The translations under genes and the position numbers were made by a program. The notes under the pieces were generated by a model that was given only the letters and a program-made list of their open reading frames with translations, did not search any database and was not told the DNA's origin. A DNA stretch of 64,000 bases, taken from contig NW_023501062.1 in assembly GCF_014066305.1 (NCBI RefSeq), positions 548,501 to 612,500 of the forward strand, written 5' to 3'. Positions 35,633 through 46,121 of the stretch are shown here, piece after piece (within the stretch, counting starts at the first letter, position 1; each line of letters begins with the position of its first letter). This DNA comes from Letharia columbiana. Its lineage: Eukaryota; Ascomycota; Lecanoromycetes; Lecanorales; Parmeliaceae.

Positions 35633-37111
35633 AACCCGGGAAAGGAACATTATTGTCTACCAAGAAGTCACCACACTAGCGACGCACGCTAGAAATACAT
35701 TTTGCCACCCTCTCACGAGAACAACAATATTGTCTGCGCCAGTATTTAATGATCAATTCTGATGCCCCATAGAGCGGTTTTATATGAAAAGACTGCACGT
35801 ATAGCGAACTGGTTGTCGTTCGTTTTGGCCAGCTCGGCGGCTCCTCATTCTACCTGGAAAGCAGCTTCTCTTCGTTTTCGACTACTCCACCACTTTGCCC
35901 GTGTGGAAGTCATTGGCTCTTACGCACTCATGATGTCAATGAGAACGAAAGATTTAAAACTATCTTTCTGTTTTGGCCATATGGAGGTGTCATGACTACG
36001 TGGACAACCAGCTCGAACCGTAAATGGTATTCGTGCACGCAGCAAGGCGACCCTCCCTGATCGCAGGGCCGCAGATGATGCAGCTCGGCATTATTGTACC
36101 ACCACATCGACCTTTTTAACAACAACAAAAGATCTGTTCCCTGTGACATGGTCTTCGTTGATATTGACACTGCTCTGCTCTTTCGATGGCCCTCCTCTCT
36201 TCACTTTCGAGTGTACCTGCACTTTCGGTATGGATATCACCTAGTCACTCGATGACCACCGTCGAAGACCATGGACACCCACCAATTGCCTGTACAATGG
36301 AGATTCCCGTATTTCCAGGAGCTCTCTTACCCTGGTATCTCCTGATGTGACTAAGGAACGAGTTCGTCAGCCAATATGATTTTGTATCGTGATATCGCGG
36401 GAGTATCATACTCGAAGGTACACTCGAAGGTACACACATGCAGCATGCAAGTGTTCGATCTTACCACTCCTACACCACTCGTACTCGCTTGCACATGCCG
36501 AGAATGAAGCGAGTGCCGAATTTCAAAGAGTGCTAGTGGAGGATCCAAGCTTCTAAGATTGCGCCACTCCCGCCGCTTCCCGGTATGCCCACTCCCAAGA
36601 GGGAGAATTGGATATTTGGATGAACATGGGAAGGGTGGTGAGGGCGATGGTTCAATGGCAAAGGTTCTCATGCTGCACGTGACAGGAATCTGCGGTGATC
36701 TGCCCGATGCTTCCAATTCCGTTTGATGGGTTATCTAGACGCAGCCACTGCAGCAGGCTAAGAGATTAAGATAGGATTCGTCCACCTATCAGAATTGCAC
36801 TCTGCTCCTCGTGCTTTCTTCTCTCTCTTCAAGAGGAGCATATCTGTATCTTCAATGTCCCGGACTTGGAATTTGGCACAGATATGCTGATGATATCTTG
36901 TTGATGGTGCCGATGAAGGATGGATATCTTCGGAAATCACACTCAGCTTTCCCATGTCGTCATCCGCTTTGACAGCTCCCCTGCGCCGTGCTCTGCTTTC
37001 TTAAGAGCTGCAGAAGCCTCCGGGCCTAGATCATTTGCTTGAAGAATCTTCCTGCATCGAAACGGATTTCTGCCTTACGAGTACAACGATACATTGCCCT
37101 CACCTCTCAAA
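35633..37111. other. Intergenic region, no supported gene
   Basis: About 1.5 kb. Small frames at 35762-35995 (plus) and 36351-36716 (minus) have no recognisable domain. Two consecutive copies of actcgaaggtaca lie at 36412-36434. Confidence 0.5.
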
Positions 37112-37504
37112 ATGCAGCTCCTCAATTTCCTCCTCGCCTTCACTCTCTTCACCTTCACCTACGCTATCCCCCAGTCACCAGTCGGTTCCAGCGGTAGCGG
37201 AGACGCTGGTGGCAGTGGCAACGACGGTCCCGGTGACGCCGTGGGCTCCGCAGCTGCCTCGTCTAGAGCAACGCGTAAGCAGCATCCTCCACCTTTCAAT
37301 GATCATAAGTTCGAAGAAATAGCTGCTGATACTGATGTCTGAACAGAGCCAACGGGATCAAGCACTAGCTCCAAGACCAGCACCGCCACCTCAAGTTCCG
37401 CCAGTACTGCTGCGACCAAAAAAGCTGCTGCCGCCATGCTCTCGCCGGATTGGGCCGTTGCTGGCGGACTGGCTGCCATTGTTGGAGGAGCTGCGATGCT
37501 ATAA
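37112..37504 (+). CDS. Small GPI-anchor-type cell-surface protein (106 aa)
   Basis: Two exons, 37112-37274 and 37347-37504 (321 bases, 106 residues), with a GTAAGC...CAG intron of 72 bases. Without splicing the frame ends early in the intron and the second half would be missed. The N-terminus MQLLNFLLAFTLFTFTYA is a signal peptide. The middle is rich in G, S, T and A, suited to O-glycosylation. The C-terminus ends in a short hydrophobic tail (AVAGGLAAIVGGAAML) with small residues before it, the layout of a GPI attachment signal. Such proteins are usually cell-wall or plasma-membrane surface proteins. There is no enzymatic domain and no cysteine. Confidence 0.75.
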
Positions 37505-38291
37505 CGGTGGAAACCCTGAGCCGCGAGAATATGGTACAATAGAAGGGTTGACATTGAAATACTGTTTTTGGGGGAAGGGTTTTGGCACTAGACGAGCATG
37601 ACAGTGGTGGGATGGGGAGTGTACGAGTACATGTTCTGTCATGTTCTGTAACGAGATAAGGGTCTATAGAACGTCTGATCTATAAGCTGTCCTCTCCTTA
37701 TCGTCTTTTCCTCGACCCGCGAGCCCCGGAGCTGGCACGCTGTCCATTATTGCCACTGGCGTAGATTGGGCAGAAGAGAAGAGAGCGTGGGCTCGGAAAG
37801 TGAAGAGCGCGACTGGACTGCTCTAGAGCCGCTCTGCATGAGGCGTCAAGTTTTCTCGTCCTCTGAAGCGCGACCTCCCAAAGACGGAGTCCCCGTCCGA
37901 CGGGGACTTCCTCTCTATAATTGTAGTGTGGCATGGCTGATGCCTGGATGACATACACCGACGGTTTAGCTGGCAGTCGGGAGTCTAGAAAAGGAGATGA
38001 CAGACCGTGAACGGAGGTTGATAAACGTAGAGTCCCGCTCGGCGCTAGCACCAGCCCTAGCCCTACCATCGGAAGGCAGCCCTATCATCGAAGACCCTAG
38101 AATTCATTCCCGGGAGCGCATCGATTGTACATAGGGGCATCTTTTGGGCCGATAGGGGGACCGTGGACCTGAGCGGGCCTCGGGGTAGGTGCATTTGCGA
38201 CACAGTCCCGAGTGCATTGTAAGAGGCGATATCCGACACCTGGACCTTTTCCTCGGCCATGTGCAGGACTCAACCTCCGTAAAGCGGGCGG
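37505..38291. other. Intergenic region up to the LTR element
   Basis: Contains the hairpin at 37878-37914. A 65-codon ATG frame on the minus strand (38063-38260) has no recognisable features and is not called. It ends at the target duplication of the LTR element. Confidence 0.5.
37878..37914. repeat. Hairpin repeat related to 20431-20471
   Basis: Arms agtccccgtc (37888-37897) and gacggggact (37899-37908) pair perfectly around one base. Over 37 bases it agrees at 31 positions with 20431-20467. More diverged relatives lie at 51453-51487 and 51552-51581. Confidence 0.65.
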
Positions 38292-38296
38292 GATGG

Positions 38297-38468
38297 TGTT
38301 GGTAAATACCTGGGTATGCAGTTACTGCTATAATGAGACTTATCACTAGATATGATAGTCTTAATAATATCTAAGAAAGAAGGATATCTATATATAGAGA
38401 ATGCCTTTATATATTAATAATTAAGTTAAATAAGTACTAGTAATAGCGAGTATTAAGTCGTTTCAATA
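38297..38468. repeat. Left 172-bp LTR
   Basis: Pairs with 45706-45877. Its outer 40 or so bases are nearly free of RIP, while the rest is heavily mutated. Confidence 0.9.
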
Positions 38469-39001
38469 CTAGCAAAAAATAGAAAATAAGATTATTTATA
38501 TATTATATTCCTTCTCCGTAATTTCTATAATCGTAATTACTCTCTCTACTATAATAGATATAGATCTAGTTATATTAAATATATTTCTAATAATACTACG
38601 CTAAAATAACTTTCTATTAATTAATATTAATATCTTATCTTTTTATCTAATCTACTAAATCTAATTTTAGATAATTTATATTTACTAAATATTATAGTAT
38701 ATTATATCTCTTATTCTTTATTATTAAATTAATTAGATTCTTATTTTCTTTAATTTATAGAATCTTAATAATCTCTTATCGTTTATATAACTATTTTAGA
38801 TATAGAATATCTATTATTAGTCTTTTCTCTTATATTATTCTTAGCTTAATAAGATATTCGTATAAAGATTTCGAGTTTATATATATAGAAAGAGATATCT
38901 TTCTTTAAAAAGTATTAGAGAAAATTTAATTTAGAGTAGATTTTATAATAGCTATAATATCGAATTTTAAGAATAATATATAAAGTTTAATATTAAGGAA
39001 T

Positions 39002-40377
39002 CATTATAATTTAACTCATATATATATATATTATAAAAGATATTAATTATCTATATAATCTATAAATAGATATATACGATATTAAGCTTACGCTAGTAAC
39101 CCTATAAGTATCCCTAAGATATCTTATAACAATTATTTATAAAAAATAGAGAAATGCTATATTCTTATAGCAAGAAGTATATATATATAATTCTTCGAAT
39201 ATTGAAAATAAATGAAGACACCGGGCTAATTAGTGATATATATTCTATGAAATCTCCTACTGAAATAAAAACTTTTAAATAATAAAATAACTGTCGGAGC
39301 AAGACATCGGACGATTTTAATTCGTCCAAATATGTATTATCCGATCTTTCTTCTAATCTTTCTTCTATAGTAGTTTAATTAACTATAATTAACGTAATAG
39401 ATTCTTCTCTTATATGCTTATTACAGTGATATACTATAATATAATATTATCGAGGTACGCGGAGATAGTAGACTATATTATATTAATATTCTCTATTTAC
39501 TAAGTAATAACTTAACGCGGAATTATAGAGAGTAGGTCTGCGTTCTTAGTACTAAGAGCCTTACTATCGCTTAATTTCTCCGCCGTATTCTCCGTAGTAT
39601 TCTCCGTATTTGCCTATTATAGTTTCTTCTCTTATAAAGTCTTAAACTAAGTAGCTAGCTAAGTATTTAACTGAGTAGATAACTAAGTAGCTTGCTAAGT
39701 AGCTAATTAAGTGACTGACTATAAAGATCTTCTCTTATATTACTAACGTCGAGTCTTCTAATTTTAATTCTTTTTTTCTACTATATTATACGTATAAATA
39801 AATACTTCGATAATCGAGTAGCGTGAAAATTAAATAGATTATTACTATCTTAGTTATAAGAATTAAGATCGTATAGTAAGTATATCGTTAGATTCGAAGA
39901 TAAAAAAGTAAAGTCGAATTCTCGATGAAAGCTAGTACGGGCTACGTTAGAGGTACTTAAATATATATATAACTATAACGTAAATAAGATAAGTCTTATA
40001 GCGTATAAATTTATTATAATATCGATAGGTCTATTAAAAGAATCGATTAAAACGTAATATTTTATTAAAAGGTACTCGATAACTACGAGTATATTAAAGA
40101 TTCGACTTAAAGCGTTATACTATTAGATATTAATATAGGCTTTACGTAAACGTATAATATAGACGTAGCTCGTAAAAGAGACGTCTACTATATTATAGGA
40201 TTAAGTGAAATTAGATCTTAAGATATTACTATTAATTATTAAAAAATTATTATAATTTAACTTATATATATATATATTATAAAAGATATTAAATATTAAT
40301 ATAGTCTATAGATAGATATATGCGATATTAAGCCTACGCTAGTAGCTCTATAAGTATTTCTAAGATATCTTATAACA
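39002..40377. mobile_element. Nested 1.4-kb element with 130-bp terminal direct repeats (TRIM-like)
   Basis: Direct repeats 39002-39131 and 40248-40377 are each 130 bp and end ttataaca; the starts read cattataa and tattataa, consistent with an ancestral TG start. The 1116-bp interior is less RIP-mutated than its surroundings and non-coding. Size and layout fit a terminal-repeat retrotransposon in miniature. No target duplication is visible (ggaat versus tttaa), so a rearranged pair of solo LTRs is an alternative. Confidence 0.6.
39649..39720. repeat. 12-bp tandem repeat, six units
   Basis: Six units of the form aagtagctagct, with variants such as aagtatttaact and gagtagataact, in perfect 12-base register inside the nested element. 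Confidence 0.85.
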
Positions 40378-43300
40378 TTTAAAGACTAATACGCTTCTAA
40401 TAACTTAATAGTATTTAATTAATTATTAATAGATAATATTAGTCTTATTCTAAGCGTTAGCTAGAGCTATTATATAGTCGATTTAAGAAAAAATATCTTT
40501 ATTATTAGCGAATAACGAATTTATAAAAATTATAATTTTTAGAGATATTATATCTAACTTAATAAATATAAAACTTCTTTTTTTTATTTATTATAAAAAA
40601 TAGTAATTTAGATATTAAATATTCTTATATATAAACTCTATAATCTAAGCGATATATGATAAAATAAATATCGCTTATAGCTATAATATAGTTATAATAT
40701 ATATTTCTTATACTCGTTAAGCGATATACTATTTTTTTTATAAACGATTTCGTAAATAATTAAATCTTCTTCGCTTATCTAAGCTAATTAATTCTTATAT
40801 TATCTTTAAAAGTAATAACGAATTTATTAAATTCGAGAGGCTATTTTAAAATAAGTCTCTTAAATAATTTAGTTATTAATCTAGCGATATATAATTCTTA
40901 TAATTTTATATTTATAAACTCGATAATATTAGCGATAAGAGAGTTATCGATTTATAAATTAATAACTACTATTATATTATTATTAAATAATAGATAAATA
41001 TTAAATATAAATAAGATTATTTCTAGCTTCTTTATATAATATTTATATTATATCTAAAACTAATAGATATCGAATTTAGTAATTTTATAGAGGGGGAGAA
41101 TAATACGAAATATCGTTTTTAAGAATAATTCTATTTTAATTAAGATTAAAATAAAGATATCTCTAATTAATTTAAATTAAGATTATATATATATCTAAGT
41201 AATATCGCGTAAATATAAAGATAGTTATAAGATAGCTAATAATAAAGTAATAATAAATTATTAACTAGTTTATTAAATAATAAGAATCTAAATAAGAATT
41301 TTATATTTCTTTAAGTTATTAAATATTTATATTACTAATCGCGACTTCTTAAAGACTTTCTTAATACTCTTATTCTTAACTTAATTTATAAAATAATTAT
41401 TAAATATTTATACTTTTACGAAGATATCTTCGATCTTTATAATTTTAAATTTTTTTTTAAGTAATTTATTTAATTCTTTTTATTAAAATATCTAGAAGTT
41501 CGATAAAGATAATTATAATATAAACTTAGATATATAAATCGTAATATTAATTAAATTTCGAAAATAAATAGAGATATATTAATATCGAGAAGAATTATAA
41601 CGTAATAAAGCGTTTTAAGAAAAATCTTAATAATCTTAATTATTATTATTATTATATTAAATATTATCTAATTATAGAGATTTTTATTCGAAGAACTTAA
41701 AAGACTTAATTAGAATATCTTTTTTTTAAATATAACTTAATAATAATAATTTAAAAGTCTATAGAACTATTAGATAATTTAATAATATATATCTCTCGAG
41801 AAATAGCTAGTAATTTATATAATTTAATTTATTTCTTTTAATATATTTTTTATATTAATATTAAGAAATTAATTAAAATATTATATATTCTTATAGTTTA
41901 AAAACTATTTCGCTAATATAAGATATTATTAATTTATCTCTTAGCGTAAAGTTTTATAACTTTAACTATTACTATATTAATAGCTTTTACTCTCTTAATA
42001 ATAGATAAAATTAATATATTATTATTTATAATATAAGAGAAGATTTTAAAAACTAGTAATATAGAAATAATATTATTATATTTAACTATATCGTTAATAG
42101 TCTTAATAATTATTTATAAGCGAATCTCTTTCTAATATCTTAATTCTTTAATTTTATAATAATTATTAAATAAACTTATCTTAATAAAGTATAATATTAT
42201 TTTATTAAATTAATAGAATTAGCGGTTTCAACTAATATATATTTTATTTAAATATTTAGAGTTCTAGCGTTTTACTTAAATTCGATATTATTAAAATTAA
42301 TTTTAAAATTATAAATAATAATATTTAAAGATTTAATATATATATCTATTTAATATAATCTAAGTATATTTTATATATAAAAGATAGTTATATTCGTTAG
42401 TTATCGAGCGATCTAAAATAAAATTCTCTTATTAATAATTTATAAAATTAGATTATTATTAATATAGAGAATATCGATAATAATTATATAATTAAAATAA
42501 ATATTATTTTTATTCTTAAATAAGAAATTAAATAATTTAGAAATTAAGAGTACTTTTAATAGAGTATATAGAATTTAATAATTTATTTAAGTATATAATA
42601 GTATTTAGAGTTATTATAACTAGCTTTCTCTAGAATTTAAATAAATTTATTAATTAAAAAATAATTAAATCGATAATATAGTTAATATAACTCGATATGA
42701 ATTAGATAATTAATTAATATAAAATTCTATATTAAGAATAAGTATTTATAAAAACGAATAATTAAGATCGTAGATTTTTTTTTAAAAATAACTTAATTTT
42801 TAAGATTATTTAAATAGATCTCTAATCTATTTATATTTTAAATATATAATAAAAATAGAGTATTAATCTATATTACGTGAAAGTCGATTTAATTAATAAA
42901 TAAATTTATTATAAGTTTCTTAATTAATATAACTATTCTAATTCTAAATTAGATAATAATATTATTATTAATAATATTTAATTATATATTAAATTCTCTT
43001 ATATAGATTTTTATTTAATTATATTTAATAATAGATATATATATAATTTTAATATCTAATATAATACTATAAAATTACTTTAAAATATATTAATTAATAT
43101 TAAGAAAGCTATTAGATTTAATAATATTATAATATACGAGTAAAGGTCTATAAATTAAATTTATAATCGTTTTTTTTAATTAGAGCTATCGAGTAAATAG
43201 ATAAGCGATCTTTAATATACGAACTTTGATAAGCGATATTTAAATTCCTTACGCTTTAATGATTATAAGATAGATTTTTAAATTTCTAAAAATTCGAAAA

Positions 43301-43496
43301 GCGTAAATAGCGCTTTAAAATTTAAAATAAAAAATTTTAAAACTTTAGTAGAAAATAAAAAAGTTTTTATTATTGTAAATAATATATATCTATTTTTTAA
43401 TAAGAGAGGCGCGAGAGAGCGAGATTTTGATAATTGCGAACGCTAATTTATTTATCTATAGTATCTAATTAAAAAGCGTAGACCTAACGAATTAAT

Positions 43497-43565
43497 AATT
43501 GGCTGCATATATAAATTCAAGATTTTCTAATTTAATTCTATCTTATTCTATTATATATACTAATA
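43497..43565. repeat. 69-bp segment shared with 14690-14758
   Basis: The less mutated copy of the shared segment, lying in a patch (about 43380-43820) where CpA and TpG survive. Nearby, tctcgaagaa followed by aaag or gaaaa recurs three times (about 43648, 43719 and 43769). Confidence 0.7.
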
Positions 43566-44880
43566 AAATAGCTAAAAAGTTTTAAATAATATATTTATAT
43601 TAGAGATACTATATAAGAAGCATATATATACTCCTAGAAAGAAGTTTCTCGAAGAAGGAAAAGGTGATTCTTAGTTCTAATTGTGATTGATTAATTAATT
43701 AAGCTTAAGCTATAAACGTTCTCGAAGAAAGAAAAAGAAGCGATATGCCAAGTTACGCTAGTAAGGTTTCTCGAAGAAAGAAAAGAAAGCGATAGTTCTC
43801 ACGCTATATCGGAAACGTAATAATTTAAATTTAATTTAATATAATTATAAAAGTAATTATAATAAAGTTTTTAATTTTCTTTAAATTAGTCTTTTAAATA
43901 TCGAGAGTTAAGATTTTAAAATTCTCGATCTTATTTTTTTTAATCTTTAAACTTTTAAATATAGAAGTTATATTATTTATTAATAAAGTTAATAAATTAC
44001 TTAATAAATTTATTTCGAGATTTTTAATATTTTTTAATAATATACTTAATTAATTAATAGTCTATCTTTCTATAAATAAAGTATTACTTTTTCTAAAAGC
44101 CGTTTATTAGCGAAAATAATCTATTATATTTATTCTAATTTAAAGATTAATTAATATAATACTTTCGATTAATAAAGTATATTATAAATTTAAATAGTTT
44201 AAATCTTCTAATCTTTATAATTTTTTTTATAATTCTTAATTATAATATAAATATTATTAATTAATCTTATAATTATAATTATTTATTATAAGATTATAAT
44301 ATTATATATAGAGATATTATTATAAGAGATAATTATCTTATTTTAAAATATTATATCTAATTAAAATTTATAATTTAATTCTCGTTAAATCTAACGAAGT
44401 TATTAAATTATCTTATTAAAAATAAATTTTCTATTCTTTTTAAGATTAACTTAAAATAAGTTTTTTAAATTAATATTATTTTACTTATAAAGTATAAGAT
44501 AATAATATTCTTCTCTCTTAAAATAGCTTTAAAATTAATTAAAGAGTTAATAAATAATAAGACTAGTTTCTTAATAGTTAGAGTAATAATACTTTAATAT
44601 TATAGATTTTAATATAATTAAAAATACTATTTAAAGAATTTATTAGAGGATCTTAACTCTTATATAAAAATTTATAAAAATTATTAATTTATAATTAAGA
44701 CTCTTAATAGAGCTTCTATTATACTTCTTCTCGTTAATATATAATTTAATTAATATAACGAATTTCTTATTATAATTATAATTTTATTTAATATTAAAGT
44801 TTTAAATAATTTAATAAAACGAGAATAGTAGATATAAGATTTAATAATTTAAATTATAATTTAAAATTAAAAAGAGAATC

Positions 44881-45010
44881 GAAGTAATATTCTCTAATTA
44901 ATAAGATAATTATAAGAGAAAAGAAATAATATTCTTTAATTAATAAGACTATTAATAAGGCGATTATAAAAAAAGAGAAATAATATTCTTTAATTAATAA
45001 GATTAATAAG
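44881..45010. repeat. Imperfect direct repeats of 42-54 bp, about 2.5 units
   Basis: Units start gaagtaatattctctaatta (44881) and gaaataatattctttaatta (44923 and 44976). They lie within the LTR element near its right end. Confidence 0.65.
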
Positions 45011-45705
45011 ATTATTATAATTAAATTAACTACTATTAAAAAGAATAATATTATTAATACTTTAATAGAGAACGATTCTCGTCGTTTAATGGCTATAGAA
45101 TTTCTTCTTTAATTATATTCATTAATAATTTAATTATTAAAATCTCTTATTCTTTTTTAATATAGACTCTATTAGTTCGTAGATAATTTTATAAACTATA
45201 TTACTAATCTTTAAAAAGAGTCTTAAAGTTCTTTTTAGCGAATTATCGAAATTCCTTAATAAAGATATCGAAGAGGAACTTTTATTTATTTTTATTATAG
45301 TCTTATATTCTTTAATAAACGAATTATTTAATTCTCTTATTAATATTTATTAAATTAACTTCTTTAGATAGTATATTCTTTAATTATTATAGAGTTATAA
45401 TATTAGATAATTTAACTAAAGATAAGTATTTAGATTTCTTATTTTTAGAATTTATTTTAAGTATATATTATATATTAATATAGTATAAAGCTTAATAATA
45501 TTTAATATTTTCTAGATATTTTCTCTACTAAATAAAAATTATAGAAATTATAAAAATTATAATTTTATTTAATTAAATTATTATAATAAGCGAAATTAAT
45601 TAAATAATATAGAATTATATAAAGTATTATAGCGATATTAAGATAAACTTTCTTTAATATATAATCTTATTAATCTATATATTATTATTAAAATATATTA
45701 ATTAA

Positions 45706-45877
45706 TATTAATAAATACTTAAATATATAATTATTACTATAATAAGACTTATTATTAAATATAATATTCTTAATAATATCTAAAAAAGAAGGATATCTAT
45801 ATATAGGAAAGACCTTTATATATCAATGACTAGACCGAATGAGTACTAGTGGTAGCGAGTGTTGAGTCGTTCCAACA
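45706..45877. repeat. Right 172-bp LTR
   Basis: Pairs with 38297-38468. Here the outer 50 or so bases (from about 45828) are spared and the inner part is RIP-mutated, the mirror image of the left LTR. Confidence 0.9.
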
Positions 45878-46121
45878 GATGGCGAGCAGCTCCAGTCACT
45901 CAGATGATACTTGTAGTGTCGCATTCAAAGACTGGGGAAAAGCGCGCATGTGATTGCTTTCGCGAGGGTGGAGATTTGCAGCAGTCACGTCTATATGTTT
46001 GATGCTACTAGGTCCCCTAGCGGGTACTGTATCCGGAACGCCGTGGCAGGGACTACTTAGACTTCCCCAGATCACAACATTTATCAGTCAAGGACATCCT
46101 CATCCTTAGGTATCCTCATCT

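Larger units (their letters stand above)
38297..45877. mobile_element. RIP-mutated LTR retrotransposon with GATGG target duplication
   Basis: A 7581-bp element with 172-bp LTRs (38297-38468 and 45706-45877) and the 5-bp target duplication gatgg (38292-38296 and 45878-45882). The LTR starts tgttgg and ends ccaaca, a six-base inverted end of the usual TG...CA form. The interior is AT-rich with no intact frame. I could not place a reverse transcriptase or integrase motif with confidence on either strand, so superfamily and orientation are left open. A second element is nested at 39002-40377. Confidence 0.9.

Noticed and set aside
36650..36710. tRNA-like sequence around ggttcaatggcaaagg
   Set aside because: No complete cloverleaf, anticodon stem or T-arm could be formed around it.
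38063..38260. 65-codon ATG frame next to the LTR element
   Set aside because: Too short and without similarity, signal peptide or conserved neighbours; chance frame not excluded.
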